From Marisediminicola sp040546025 (GTDB lineage: Bacteria > Actinomycetota > Actinomycetes > Actinomycetales > Microbacteriaceae), in assembly GCF_040546025.1 (NCBI RefSeq), contig NZ_JBEPNA010000007.1, positions 60,269-124,268 on the forward strand: a stretch of DNA of 64,000 nt, written 5' to 3'. The notes beneath the pieces were generated by a model. It saw only the letters and a list, made by a program, of their open reading frames with translations, searched no databases and was not told where the DNA came from. Positions 52,340-62,181 of this stretch are shown here, in pieces. How positions within the stretch are numbered: the first letter of the stretch is position 1; each line of letters starts with the position of its first letter. The position numbers and the translations under genes are program-made.

Positions 52340-52840
52340 TCACTCCCCGGAGGCCTCCCCCGCGAGGAATCCGTTGTACTCGTGGTCGAAGACCATGCTC
52401 GTGCGGGTCGATGCCACGGCGGGATGCACGGAGAGGTGCTGGAGCACGAACTCGCGCACCTCGGCCGAGTTGCGCACGGCGAGATGGATGATGAAGTCCT
52501 CGGCACCGCTGAGGAAGAACACCTGCACGACGCCGGGCAGAGCGCGCACCTCGGTTTGGAAGCTCGACATGAGGTGGCGCTGGCCCGCCCGGATGCCGAC
52601 GCTGATCAGCGCCTGCAGGTCGAGACCGAGCGCCGCCGGGTCGAGTTCGGTCGTGAATCGGCTCACGACGCCTCTCGAGACGAGAGCCCGAACCCGGGCG
52701 ATGCAGGTGGACTCGGCTATGCCGGCGGCGACAGCGAGCTGGATATTCGACGCCCGCGAGTTCTGCTGCAGCAGGTCGATGATCACCCTGTCGACATCGT
52801 CGAGCTGACGTGGCTGAATATTCTGCGGAGCACCCATCAC
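52340..52840 (-). CDS. Lrp/AsnC-family transcriptional regulator (probable ald regulator)
   Basis: A 166-residue regulator. DNA-binding part: LDDVDRVIIDLLQQNSRASN and ESTCIARVRALVSRGVV; the effector (RAM) domain follows from about residue 75. It is divergent from ald, with a 139-bp gap. In mycobacteria AldR of this family controls ald, so direct regulation is a good inference. Confidence 0.9.
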   Translation of the reverse strand: MMGAPQNIQPRQLDDVDRVIIDLLQQNSRASNIQLAVAAGIAESTCIARVRALVSRGVVSRFTTELDPAALGLDLQALISVGIRAGQRHLMSSFQTEVRALPGVVQVFFLSGAEDFIIHLAVRNSAEVREFVLQHLSVHPAVASTRTSMVFDHEYNGFLAGEASGE

Positions 52841-52979
52841 TCACCCTGGCCTTTCTCGCGGATATGACTCACTTCTCGCCCAAAAGTACCGTGAAATTCG
52901 GTGACTCCCTACGGAGACCGCGAAATCTGCACAATAAGTACCACCAATCAATCGGCACGGCACGGAGCGGAGCGGCATC

Positions 52980-54080
52980 ATGCGCGTAGGGATCCCCAGC
53001 GAGATCAAGAACAACGAAAATCGGGTCGCCGTGACGCCGGCCGGCGTGCACGAACTCACCCGCCGCGGCCACGATGTGCTCATCCAGTCGGATGCCGGGG
53101 TCGGCTCGGGCTTCGACAACGCGGCCTACACGGCCGCGGGCGCCACAATTGCCGAGACCGCCGCCGAGGTCTGGGCCGCGGCCGAGCTTCTGCTCAAGGT
53201 CAAGGAGCCCATCGCATCCGAGTACCCGCTGATGCGGCAGGGCCAGGTGCTGTTCACCTACCTGCACCTCGCCGCCTCACGCGCATGCACCGACGCGCTC
53301 ATCGCCTCGGGCACCACCGCAATCGCCTACGAGACCGTGCAACTGCCCGACCGCAGCCTGCCGCTGCTCTCACCGATGAGCGAGGTCGCCGGACGCCTGG
53401 CCGCGCAGGTCGGCGCGTACCACCTGATGAGCGCCGTCGGCGGCCAGGGAATTCTGATGGGCGGCGTGCCCGGCACTCCGAAGGCCAAGGTCGTCGTCAT
53501 CGGCGGCGGGGTCGCCGGCGAGCATGCGGCCGCGAACGCGCTCGGCATGGGAGCCGACGTGACCATCATCGACCTGTCCCTCCCGCGCCTGCGCCAGCTC
53601 GAGGTGCGCTTCGCCGGTCACGTGCAGACCCGCCCGTCGACTTCCTACGAGATCGCCGCCCAGGTGCGCGAGGCCGACCTCGTGATCGGCTCCGTGCTCA
53701 TCCCCGGCGCGCAGGCACCGAAGCTCGTCACCGACGCGATGGTGGCGGAGATGAAGCCGGGCTCCGTGCTCGTCGACATCGCAATCGACCAGGGCGGATG
53801 CTTCGAAGGGTCGCGTCCGACCACGCATGACGATCCGACCTTCGCGGTACACAACAGCATCTACTACTGCGTCGCGAACATGCCCGGAGCGGTGTCGGCG
53901 ACCTCGACCCGCGCACTGACCAACGCCACACTCCCCTACGTGCTCGCACTCGCGGACAAGGGCTGGGAGCGGGCGATCGCCGATGACGCCGCGCTGGCCA
54001 AGGGACTCAACGTGCACGCCGGGCGAGTCACGAACCCGCAGGTCGCTGCCGCCCTCGGACTCGAGGTCGCAGCCTCGTAG
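52980..54080 (+). CDS. ald: Alanine dehydrogenase
   Basis: A 366-residue NAD enzyme. N terminus MRVGIPSEIKNNENRVAVTP; pyruvate-binding Lys in LKVKEP and His in FTYLHLAA; NAD fold VVIGGGVAGEHAAANALG; catalytic Asp in VLVDIAIDQGGC. It interconverts alanine and pyruvate plus ammonia. Monocistronic; divergent to an Lrp/AsnC gene that probably controls it. Confidence 0.96.
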   Translation: MRVGIPSEIKNNENRVAVTPAGVHELTRRGHDVLIQSDAGVGSGFDNAAYTAAGATIAETAAEVWAAAELLLKVKEPIASEYPLMRQGQVLFTYLHLAASRACTDALIASGTTAIAYETVQLPDRSLPLLSPMSEVAGRLAAQVGAYHLMSAVGGQGILMGGVPGTPKAKVVVIGGGVAGEHAAANALGMGADVTIIDLSLPRLRQLEVRFAGHVQTRPSTSYEIAAQVREADLVIGSVLIPGAQAPKLVTDAMVAEMKPGSVLVDIAIDQGGCFEGSRPTTHDDPTFAVHNSIYYCVANMPGAVSATSTRALTNATLPYVLALADKGWERAIADDAALAKGLNVHAGRVTNPQVAAALGLEVAAS

Positions 54081-54134
54081 GCCAGCGGCTGCGCGACTGC
54101 GTTGCCCGGGAGAGCGCCGCTACGGCGTACGCGG

Positions 54135-54764
54135 TCAGACCGTGGCCTTCACCCGCGACTCGTGCTCGCCGGCGATGCGGTCCACGGGGCGGTCGGCGAG
54201 AATCCGCGCGATCATCGTCGGGCCGATGGTCAGCAACACGAGCGCCCCGATCAGCTTGAAGTGGTCCTCGAGCAGATAGGGGTCGGTAGCCACGAGGTCG
54301 AAGGCGGCCGACAGTGCCAACGCTGCACCCCCGACAAGAATTGCCGTCCCGGATCCATCACGAAGGTGCACAAGCGAGCCGTACGCGAGCCATCCGGCGA
54401 CAACGCCATACACAATGACGAAGCCGATCTCGGGCAGCCCGAGCCCGTCGTGCAGCATGAAGGCGTCGTCGGCGGCGATCACGAGCAGCAGCCCGCCGAG
54501 AACGAGCAGCCACGTGCGCTGCGGGCGCGCGACCGCCGCGGCGGCGAATGCCAGCGTGCTGCCCGCCGTCCAGACCATGATCGTCAGCATCCTCAGCGAG
54601 CCAGCGTAATGGGGCAGCACGACCCCACCCGATGCACTCAGCGAGTGGATGTCGCGGGTGAGCATGCCCATCCGCAGGCCCTCCAGCTCGCTTGCGAACA
54701 CGGCGCCGACGGCGATGGCGACCCCGACGGCCACGGCGGCGGGCACAGCTGAGTTCGCGCGCAC
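54135..54764 (-). CDS. Membrane protein of unknown function
   Basis: A 209-residue protein with six hydrophobic segments. Two conserved-looking charged blocks within membrane helices, ADDAFMLHDG and YLLEDHFKLIG, suggest a metal-binding or hydrolase-like membrane site (Asp/His pairs), but I do not recognise the family. Start at 54764 is ATG. Confidence 0.65.
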   Translation of the reverse strand: MRANSAVPAAVAVGVAIAVGAVFASELEGLRMGMLTRDIHSLSASGGVVLPHYAGSLRMLTIMVWTAGSTLAFAAAAVARPQRTWLLVLGGLLLVIAADDAFMLHDGLGLPEIGFVIVYGVVAGWLAYGSLVHLRDGSGTAILVGGAALALSAAFDLVATDPYLLEDHFKLIGALVLLTIGPTMIARILADRPVDRIAGEHESRVKATV

Positions 54765-54876
54765 GCCATCGCCCCCATCACCGGACCGAACAGCGGCCGC
54801 TACATCAGAAGCGACGATTTTTTCACGCTGGCGCCCCGATCACCAATTGAGTGCCCCTCGCGCTTCGGCCGGTCGG

Positions 54877-55731
54877 TCAGCGGCCGATCTCGGATCGCAC
54901 CGCGAACAGCTCCGGGAAGAAGGTGAGGTTCAGCGCGCGCTGCAGGAAGTCGGCGCCGGACGACCCGCCGGTGCCCATTTTCGTGCCGATGGTGCGACCC
55001 ACCGTCTTGAGATGCCGGAACCGCCAGAACTGGAAGTTGTCCTCGAGGTCGACGAACTCCTCGCAGGCCTCGTACGCCTCCCAGTACTCGCTCGCGTTCT
55101 CGTAGATTCGCTTGAAGACGGGAACGAGTTCCGGCGTGAAGGTGTGCGCCTTGCTGACATCCCGATTCAGGATCGAGTCGGGCACGGCATGGCCGGCGCG
55201 GCTGAGATAGCGCAACAGCTCGTCGTAGAGGCTCGGCTCATCGAGCAGGTCGCTGAGCACCTGCCGCGACGCGGGGTCGCTGTCGAACACCGCGAGCATC
55301 TTCTCGTTCTTGTTGCCGAGAATGAACTCGACGGCGCGGTACTGGTGCGATTGGAACCCGGACGAGCTCGCCAGCGCATCGCGGAACTCGGAGTATTCGG
55401 AGGGCGTGAGCGTGGCCAGCACCGACCACTGCTGCGTCATCACCTCCTGGATGTGCTTGACGCGGGCGATACGTTTGAGGGCCGTGCGGATGTCGTCGGC
55501 ACGGAGCAGGTCGCGGGCCGAACGCAGCTCGTGCAGCAGCAGCTTGATCCAGAGCTCGCTGGTCTGGTGCTGGATGATGAACAGCAGCTCGTCGTGGTGG
55601 ACGGGCGAGCTCTGCGGGCGCTGGATGCTCAGCAACTCGTCCAGGGCAAGATAGGAACCGTAGTTCATTTTCTGGGAGAAGTCGGTGACGATCCCCGGCT
55701 CGAGTGGTCTCGTGTTGTCGTCGATGCTCAC
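54877..55731 (-). CDS. kynA: Tryptophan 2,3-dioxygenase
   Basis: A 284-residue heme enzyme from GTG 55729-55731; an in-frame start 60 bp upstream would add unconserved residues. Substrate/heme blocks: MNYGSYLALDELLSIQ, HHDELLFIIQHQTSELWIK, FQSHQYRAVEF and the heme-binding His region FQFWRFRHLKTVGRTIG followed by KMGTGGSSG. It opens the indole ring to N-formylkynurenine. No kynurenine formamidase or kynureninase gene is visible in the window. Confidence 0.93.
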   Translation of the reverse strand: MSIDDNTRPLEPGIVTDFSQKMNYGSYLALDELLSIQRPQSSPVHHDELLFIIQHQTSELWIKLLLHELRSARDLLRADDIRTALKRIARVKHIQEVMTQQWSVLATLTPSEYSEFRDALASSSGFQSHQYRAVEFILGNKNEKMLAVFDSDPASRQVLSDLLDEPSLYDELLRYLSRAGHAVPDSILNRDVSKAHTFTPELVPVFKRIYENASEYWEAYEACEEFVDLEDNFQFWRFRHLKTVGRTIGTKMGTGGSSGADFLQRALNLTFFPELFAVRSEIGR

Positions 55732-55814
55732 CTCGCCGAACCTATCAAGGTTCCGACCCCTACCGGACTGCCGCTGGGGTCCAACTCCCACCGCGCGCGG
55801 GTTATGGTCGAGGT

Positions 55815-56879
55815 ATGACCGGCGCCGACACCCCCCAGACCCCGGGCGCGCTGCTCGACACCCGCAACCGCCCGCTGCACGACCTCCGCATGTCGGTCAC
55901 CGACCGGTGCAACTTCCGGTGCGTCTACTGCATGCCCAAAGAGGTCTTCGGCAAGGACTATGCGTTCATGGAACGCGACGAGCTGCTCAGCTTCGAGGAG
56001 ATGACGCGCCTGGCTCGGGTCTCCGTCGCCCACGGCGTCGAGAAGATCCGCCTTACCGGCGGCGAGCCGCTGCTGCGCAAGGGTCTCGAGGAGCTCGTCG
56101 GAATGCTTGCCGAGCTGCGCACCCCGGACGGGCGCGAGATCGACATCGCCCTGACGACCAATGGGTCGGCCCTCGCCCACAAGGCGCAGGCCCTCAAGGA
56201 CGCCGGCCTCAAGCGAGTGACCGTCTCGCTCGACTCGCTCGACGACGCGACCTTCCAGGCGATGAACGATGTCAAGTTCCCTGTCGCGAAGGTGCTCAAG
56301 GGCATCGACATCGCGCACGAGGTCGGACTCGGTCCCGTCAAGATCAACATGGTCATGAAGCGCGGCCAGAACGACCAGGACATCGTCGCGATGGCGCGCC
56401 ACTTCAAGGGGACCCCGTACATCCTCCGCTTCATCGAGTTCATGGACGTCGGCAGCAGCAACGGCTGGGAGATGAGCGGCGTCGTGCCGTCGGCCGAGGT
56501 CATCAGCCGCATCCACGCCGAACTCCCCCTCGAGGAGATAGCACCGAACTACAACGGCGAGACCTCCTCGCGCTGGCGCTACGTCGACGGCGGCGGCGAG
56601 ATCGGCGTCATCTCGAGCGTCACCCAGTCGTTCTGCCACTCGTGCTCGCGCGCGCGGGTGTCGACCGACGGCAAGCTCTTCACCTGCCTGTTCGCGACCG
56701 AGGGCCACGACCTACGGGCGCTCATGCGCGGAGGATGCTCCGACGACGAGCTCTCCGGCGCGATGGCCGCAATCTGGCGCCAGCGCAGCGACAACTACTC
56801 GGAGCGGCGCGGCTCGGCGACCGGGGGCCTCCGGGCATCCGGCAAGAAGCGAATTGAAATGTCCTACATCGGCGGCTGA
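55815..56879 (+). CDS. moaA: GTP 3',8-cyclase MoaA
   Basis: A 354-residue radical SAM enzyme. N-terminal cluster CNFRCVYC, SAM block RLTGGEPLLRK, C-terminal cluster cysteines in FCHSCSRARV and LFTCLFA, and the terminal Gly-Gly (YIGG) that activates GTP cyclisation. First step of molybdenum cofactor synthesis. Its 3' end overlaps the convergent kinase gene by 16 bp. fdhD at 62306 also points to molybdoenzymes. Confidence 0.96.
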   Translation: MTGADTPQTPGALLDTRNRPLHDLRMSVTDRCNFRCVYCMPKEVFGKDYAFMERDELLSFEEMTRLARVSVAHGVEKIRLTGGEPLLRKGLEELVGMLAELRTPDGREIDIALTTNGSALAHKAQALKDAGLKRVTVSLDSLDDATFQAMNDVKFPVAKVLKGIDIAHEVGLGPVKINMVMKRGQNDQDIVAMARHFKGTPYILRFIEFMDVGSSNGWEMSGVVPSAEVISRIHAELPLEEIAPNYNGETSSRWRYVDGGGEIGVISSVTQSFCHSCSRARVSTDGKLFTCLFATEGHDLRALMRGGCSDDELSGAMAAIWRQRSDNYSERRGSATGGLRASGKKRIEMSYIGG

Positions 56880-58282
56880 GCGGTCGCGGCGGCGACAGGG
56901 GCGGCCGGCGGAACCTCTCGCGTGGTCCGAAGCCCCTCGTGGCGCAGGTCGAGCTGCGCGACGACGAGGGCCGCGAGGTCCTTGAGGCTCGCGATCTGGG
57001 CCTCGGACGCGGTCCCCGGCACGAAGTCGAGAACCGAGAGGGTTCCGATCGTCTGCCCGTCGCCGCGCTTCAGCGGCACCCCGACATAGAAGCGCAGACC
57101 CAGCGGACCGGTCACGAGTGGGCTGTCCTGTGCACGGGGGTCGGTCCGGGCATCGGGGACCACGACGGGATGCTCCTCGGGCGGTGCCGCCTGGGACAGA
57201 TCGACACTGCGAACGATCTCCTCGACGTCCGCCCCGTAGTGCGACGCGAACCACGTGCGGTCGCGGTCGACGACACTGACGATTCCCACGGGGGCGTTGA
57301 ACAGCCGCGCCGCGATGGCTGTGACCCGGTCGAGGGCGTCGGTGGGAAGGGTGTCGAGGATGCCGGGAACCCCGGTGTCTCGCCCGCGCGACCCCGAGCC
57401 GAAGACGAGATCGTCGTCCGCATCGTCCTTGTGCCGCGAGCTATCCAGAATCACTGCCTGGCGCAGCATCGACACGAGCTCCCGTCGCGATGGCCGGGCC
57501 GCCGCGTCCCTCGCGAGCATGGCGGTCAGCAGCTGGTGCCAATGCTCCGGCAGGTGCTCCGGGATCGCGGGCTCCCGCGTCAACCTGGCGACCACCGACT
57601 CGATCACCGTGCCGGGAAACTCGACGGCGCGCGTGAAGCACTCGAGGAGCACGAGCCCGAGCGAGTAGACGTCGGACTCCGGCCCGACGGTGCCGCCGGA
57701 GGCCTGCTCGGGGCTCAGGTAGGCGGCGGTGCCTGTCGTGACCCCCTCCGCCGTGAGGCGGTCCACGTCGTCAGCACGGGCGATGCCGAAGTCGGTGAGC
57801 ATCGCACGGGCTCGCGGCTCGTCGCTGCCGTAGTCGACGAGGAGCACATTTGAGGGCTTGATATCGCGATGGATCACGTTGTGTGCGTGCACGTAGTGCA
57901 GCGCCTCGGCCATGTCGTAACCGATCTCGCCAATGTGGCGCGGCGCGATCGCCCCGATCGCCAGGCGGTCGCTGAGGGTGGACCCCGTGACCAGCGCCAT
58001 GACGATGTACCGGGTGGGCCGGCCCTGCGCATCCCAATCGACACCCGCGTCGAGAAGCGTCACGATCGCGTGGTGCTCCAGGCTCGCAAGAAGCGCGATC
58101 TCGCCCTCCTCGCGCTCGGGTTCGGCGCGGAGGTTGAACAGCTTGATCGCGACCGCACGCCCGAGGGCTTCGTCCACAGCCCGGTAGACAGTTGCCGTGC
58201 CACCCCTGCCGATAACATGCTCGAGTCGATACCGGTTGCCGAGCACCCGGCCGAGCGACTCATCTGCGGGTGGTACCGGCAT
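56864..58282 (-). CDS. Cytosolic Ser/Thr protein kinase with C-terminal GAF domain
   Basis: A 472-residue protein. Kinase domain about residues 17-275: GRGGTATVYRAVDE, AIKLF, VIHRDIKPSNVLL, DFGIARADD and TAAYLSPEQ. The GAF-like domain (about 305-445; VTAIAARLFNAPVGIVSVVD, LRFYVGVPLKRGDGQTIGTL) would sense a small molecule. There is no membrane segment or PASTA repeat, unlike PknB. It overlaps moaA tail to tail. Confidence 0.9.
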   Translation of the reverse strand: MPVPPADESLGRVLGNRYRLEHVIGRGGTATVYRAVDEALGRAVAIKLFNLRAEPEREEGEIALLASLEHHAIVTLLDAGVDWDAQGRPTRYIVMALVTGSTLSDRLAIGAIAPRHIGEIGYDMAEALHYVHAHNVIHRDIKPSNVLLVDYGSDEPRARAMLTDFGIARADDVDRLTAEGVTTGTAAYLSPEQASGGTVGPESDVYSLGLVLLECFTRAVEFPGTVIESVVARLTREPAIPEHLPEHWHQLLTAMLARDAAARPSRRELVSMLRQAVILDSSRHKDDADDDLVFGSGSRGRDTGVPGILDTLPTDALDRVTAIAARLFNAPVGIVSVVDRDRTWFASHYGADVEEIVRSVDLSQAAPPEEHPVVVPDARTDPRAQDSPLVTGPLGLRFYVGVPLKRGDGQTIGTLSVLDFVPGTASEAQIASLKDLAALVVAQLDLRHEGLRTTREVPPAAPVAAATAQPPM

Positions 58283-58430
58283 TCACGATCCATTTCTCGT
58301 TCTCGCACACCAGACCGCGCACGATTTATCACGAGACTCAAGGCCTCGATTCAACGTAGCCGCAGCAAGGATCTTGAGGCGAGGGGATAGATTTTGCGAT
58401 TCGAGTCGACTACGCGCGCGAACCGGTGAG

Positions 58431-58457
58431 GCCCCCGCATCGGGTTGATGCGAGGGC
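58431..58457. terminator. Hairpin behind the GH81 gene
   Basis: GCCCCCGCATC (58431-58441), loop GGGTT, GATGCGAGGGC (58447-58457): an 11-bp stem with one mismatch. It lies 30 bp beyond the end of the glucanase gene on its downstream side. No T-run is seen, as usual in high-GC genomes. Confidence 0.55.
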
Positions 58458-58487
58458 GTCACTGGTATCGCCCGGCCGGCGGTGGGG

Positions 58488-61400
58488 CTACTTCGTCCTG
58501 GCCGTCGTGGTGAGCCAGGCGCCGGTCCCGACGTCGCTCACCGCCGCGATCCGCACGGAGTACGCGGTCTTGCCGGCGAGGCCGGTGACCTTCGCGCTCG
58601 TCGCAGTGCTGATGCCATCGCCGAACGTGCTCCAGTTCTCGCCGTCGGCCGACGTCTCGATCACGTAGTCCGTGATCGCGAAGCCGCCGTCGGAGGTCGG
58701 TGCCGTCCACGAGACCAGCAGGGCCTTGCCCTGCACCTTGACGACTGCCCCGCGCGGTGCGGCGGGCGGCGAGAAGGTGCTCGCCGCGACCGGCTGGGAG
58801 AACTCCCCCAGCCCGGCGGCGGATGCCGCCTGCACGCGTACCTGGTACTCCGTGCCGGGTACGAGCATCCGGATCCGGGCGCCCGTCGTGGCCGTGACCG
58901 CGTCGTACACCTGCGTCCACTCCGTCGTACCGGTCACCCGGTATTCGAGTCGGTAGTCGGTGACCGGGTTGCTGCCGGTCTCGAGCGGTGCGTCCCAGGC
59001 CACGGCGATGGTGGTGCCGTCCACGGGGGTCAGCATCACCTCGCCGGGGCTTCCGGGCACGACGACCTCGGGCTGAGGCTCCGGGTCCGGGTCGGTTCCC
59101 GGGTCGCCGAGGACGAGCCCGGCGAACGGAGCCTTCACGACCGAGGTCGCGAGGTCGATCGTGGACTCCGCGTTGCCGAGCACGTTCCACAGTTCGACCT
59201 TCATCGACCCGTCGACCAGGTTGCCCAGGTCCCCCACGACCTCGGCGATTCCGCGGTCGGCGGTGTAGCGCTCGTAGCCGGGCACCGGGTCGGTCGGGAA
59301 GTAGTTGTACGTCTCGATCCGGTCGTACGTGCCGTCGCCGGTCAGGTCATACGAGACCCTGATTCGCGTGGCGTTGCCGACCCCGAGGGTGTCAACTCCG
59401 ATATCGAAGACGGTGCGGCTGCCGGCGAAGGTGCCGTTCAGGTTCTCCGCCGTGAGGACGAGTCCCGCCGACGCATCGCCGACAGCATCCATCCCGGTGC
59501 GCGGGGCGAGCGTGGTCGTCGCCGCCGCGCCCGGCTCCGCGCGGAACGACCCGTTGGTGCCGAGGTAGAAGGTGGTCGTGGTCGCGGCCGGAGGAGTTCC
59601 CGGATCGGTCGGATCCGTCGGCTCCTCGGTTCCGCTGGGCGCGCCGCCGCCGCTCCAGACCTGCGCACCAGACGTCACCGTCTGGCCCACCGGCACATCG
59701 AGCACGGTGCCATCCGAGAACGTGACGGAGATCGGCGCCTGCGTGATGTTGCTCGCGACGTAGGTCGTGGCTCCGTCCTTGCTGAAGACGGCCGCCATCG
59801 GGTCGTCGGCGTGGATGCTGGCATCGAGGGTTCCGAGGCTCGCGAGGTTCGCGATCCAGTGGTAGGTGTGAGCGCGGCTCTCACCTTCCTCCTCGGGGTA
59901 CTCGCGGTCGTTGTCGAGCTTGGCGAGCGCCGCGGGGGCGTCACCGAGCGCGAGGTACGACCAGGCGATGTCCTGCCAGACGTCCGGGTTGCCGCCATTG
60001 ACGGCGACCATCTCGTTGTAGTTCTCCACGACGTCCGTCGGGCGCAGGCCCAGGTACAGGTGTCCGCCGGTGATCGGCAGGGTGTTGATTCCCTGGATCA
60101 TCTCGGCTTCGGCGCTGAACCACGTGGAGTAGGTGCCGCCGTCGCCCCAGATCATTCCCGCGGTGCTGTGCCCGAACGCATCCGGCATGGCGCCCGACTC
60201 ATCGAACCAGTACTGCTGAATGGCGGCGGTCTGCGTCGCGTAGAGGTAGATACCCGCGTCGCGCGTAGCGGTGTCACCCGTGGCGGTGCCCCACTGGATG
60301 AGTCCGTTGGCGAAGTTCTGGCCCTCGGAGCTCGACTCCTGGTTGTTGCCGGCACCGAACGCGCCGTGACCGGATGCCCAGTCGTGGCCCGCGTAGATGT
60401 CGAAGTCGCGCAGGTAGGGGTAACGGGTGTCGTCGCGGTCGAAGCCGTTCGCGTCCGCGATCAGCTCGTCGACCATGCCACCGTAGGCCGACTGCGCGGC
60501 CCACTCCGGCTCGAAGCGCGCGAGCGTCGCCGCGGCGACGATGAAGTATCCGTAGTGGAAGTGGTGATCGTTGAGCTCCTTGTCCGAGCCGTACGATGCC
60601 GGGAACCCGACGAGGGTGCCCCAGTTGTCGTTGTACGCGAACAGCTGCTCGGTCTCGCCGGGCGAGGCGGTGAACCAGTCGGTGAGCGTCGCCTTCATCT
60701 GGACGAGCGCCGTGTCGCGCACCGAGGTGCGGTCGAGCTGGTCGGCAATCTCCACGATCCGGGCGGCGCGGCCGAGCGCCTTGCCTGTCCAGTAGGTGTC
60801 GTCGTTGTCGATGCTCATCGGGTCGGCGGCGACCTGGTCGAGAAGCGCGTCCAGGCGGGCGTTGGCGTCGCCCTCGCCGGTGGCGACGGCGGGGAGCTCC
60901 GGCAGCACACCCGTGAACGGGGTGGCGGTCGTGAACGAGGTGGCGCCGACGAGCGTCGTCATCGCTCCGCGAGGGGAGACGTAGGTGCGGTCCAGGGTTG
61001 CGCCCGCCGACGGGCCGTCGCCGGTCACGCCGTCGAGGTAGACGCTCTGGTGAGGGTAGAGCGACAGCACGGTTCCGGAGTTGGTTCCCTCGAGCACCTC
61101 GGTCTCGGCCGTGTAGGTGGTCTCGACCATGCTCTCCGCCTCGTTGTAGACGAAGTCGGCGCGGGTTCCGGTGACCTTGGCGTACGCGTAGGGCGTGTAA
61201 TCATCGGCGATCGCCGTGCGGGCAGCATCCGTGTCCGCGGGGTTCGTCGGCAGGGCAGCGACGGAGAGGTAGCCCTTCCCACCGAGGGTGCTCGTGAGCG
61301 TGCTGCCGGCGATGGTCCAGGCCTCACCCGTCGGGGCGAAGGCGACGTAGTCCGCGCCGCCCGAGCTGAAGCCGATGCGCTCGGCGTCGTTGAGCCAGAC

Positions 61401-62048
61401 GCGCAGGTCGGCTCCGGCCGTGATGACGGCGTCGCCGCCCGCGATGTCGTACCAGCCGAACGGGAGGCCGTGGCCGATCGTCGCGGTCATCGACCGGGTG
61501 CCGTCGCTCCACGACGGGGTCACTGTCCAGTCGGTCCAGTCCGCGACCTCGACGACGGGGGCGGTGAGGCCGGCGACGCCGACGATGACATCCTGCGCGT
61601 AGGCGTAGTGGAACTCTCCGATGCCGCCGGGTGTGCCGTTCACGGTCGGCGTGGTGGTGTTCGACAGGCCCAGCCCGGCAGCCTGCGGGAGGTAGGAGAG
61701 GGGGTGAGCGTGCAGCGGCTCACTGCCGACGCAGTTGTACTTCTTGAACAGGAGCGACGACCACCAGTCGTTGGTGGGGACTGCGCCGGCGGGGGCGGAG
61801 TCGGTGACGTAGGCACGGGCATCCGTCGCGAGCGGCCCACAGCCCTCGGGAGCCGGGCCGACGGCGTCGGTGGTGTAGCTGCCGGTTCCAACCGGAAGAG
61901 TTTCGGCGTACGCGGCGCCGGTAGCGGTGAAACCGCCGAGGATGACGGCCGCGGCAGTGAAGACGGCAATGCCCCGTGTTCGAGGCCTGCCGGTGTCTCC
62001 CCTCCCCCGGCGCTCCGCTCGTACATGGACGCGATCGTGGATATTCAT
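58488..62048 (-). CDS. Secreted GH81 endo-beta-1,3-glucanase with fibronectin III repeats
   Basis: An 1186-residue exported enzyme from ATG 62046-62048, set by GGGGGAGC in front of it. Signal peptide residues 1-48 (ends AAYA). Catalytic GH81 part about 55-770: DNDDTYWTGKALGRAARI, YNDNWGTLVGFP, ELNDHHFHYGYFIVAAATL and NNQESSSEGQNFANG (catalytic Asp/Glu region). A Thr/Pro linker near 800 is followed by a beta-rich segment and two fibronectin III domains (about 1000-1186). It degrades laminarin or fungal wall glucan outside the cell. Two CebR-type operators lie upstream, so sugar-dependent repression is likely. Confidence 0.93.
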   Translation of the reverse strand: MNIHDRVHVRAERRGRGDTGRPRTRGIAVFTAAAVILGGFTATGAAYAETLPVGTGSYTTDAVGPAPEGCGPLATDARAYVTDSAPAGAVPTNDWWSSLLFKKYNCVGSEPLHAHPLSYLPQAAGLGLSNTTTPTVNGTPGGIGEFHYAYAQDVIVGVAGLTAPVVEVADWTDWTVTPSWSDGTRSMTATIGHGLPFGWYDIAGGDAVITAGADLRVWLNDAERIGFSSGGADYVAFAPTGEAWTIAGSTLTSTLGGKGYLSVAALPTNPADTDAARTAIADDYTPYAYAKVTGTRADFVYNEAESMVETTYTAETEVLEGTNSGTVLSLYPHQSVYLDGVTGDGPSAGATLDRTYVSPRGAMTTLVGATSFTTATPFTGVLPELPAVATGEGDANARLDALLDQVAADPMSIDNDDTYWTGKALGRAARIVEIADQLDRTSVRDTALVQMKATLTDWFTASPGETEQLFAYNDNWGTLVGFPASYGSDKELNDHHFHYGYFIVAAATLARFEPEWAAQSAYGGMVDELIADANGFDRDDTRYPYLRDFDIYAGHDWASGHGAFGAGNNQESSSEGQNFANGLIQWGTATGDTATRDAGIYLYATQTAAIQQYWFDESGAMPDAFGHSTAGMIWGDGGTYSTWFSAEAEMIQGINTLPITGGHLYLGLRPTDVVENYNEMVAVNGGNPDVWQDIAWSYLALGDAPAALAKLDNDREYPEEEGESRAHTYHWIANLASLGTLDASIHADDPMAAVFSKDGATTYVASNITQAPISVTFSDGTVLDVPVGQTVTSGAQVWSGGGAPSGTEEPTDPTDPGTPPAATTTTFYLGTNGSFRAEPGAAATTTLAPRTGMDAVGDASAGLVLTAENLNGTFAGSRTVFDIGVDTLGVGNATRIRVSYDLTGDGTYDRIETYNYFPTDPVPGYERYTADRGIAEVVGDLGNLVDGSMKVELWNVLGNAESTIDLATSVVKAPFAGLVLGDPGTDPDPEPQPEVVVPGSPGEVMLTPVDGTTIAVAWDAPLETGSNPVTDYRLEYRVTGTTEWTQVYDAVTATTGARIRMLVPGTEYQVRVQAASAAGLGEFSQPVAASTFSPPAAPRGAVVKVQGKALLVSWTAPTSDGGFAITDYVIETSADGENWSTFGDGISTATSAKVTGLAGKTAYSVRIAAVSDVGTGAWLTTTARTK

Positions 62049-62126
62049 GTGCTCCCCCTTGATTCCCGGTCCGCCTCGTTGCGAAACCGGCACGCGCTCA
62101 ACTGCCACCCCCGTTGGTGGGCCATT

Positions 62127-62140
62127 TGGGAGCGCTCCCA
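62127..62140. promoter_or_regulatory. CebR-type LacI-family operator, perfect palindrome
   Basis: TGGGAGCGCTCCCA is the exact 14-bp CebR box known from cellulose/cello-oligosaccharide regulons of actinobacteria. It lies 79 bp upstream of the glucanase start. No LacI-family regulator gene is in the window. Confidence 0.85.
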
Positions 62141-62181
62141 TGAACCATAGAACAGCCTCGCGACAAAAGACAAGGTCTATT

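Noticed and set aside
58482..62150. 1222-codon open frame on the + strand opposite the glucanase
   Set aside because: It is the antisense shadow of the GH81 gene; its translation is Arg/Gly/Val-rich low-complexity without motifs, as is usual in high-GC DNA.
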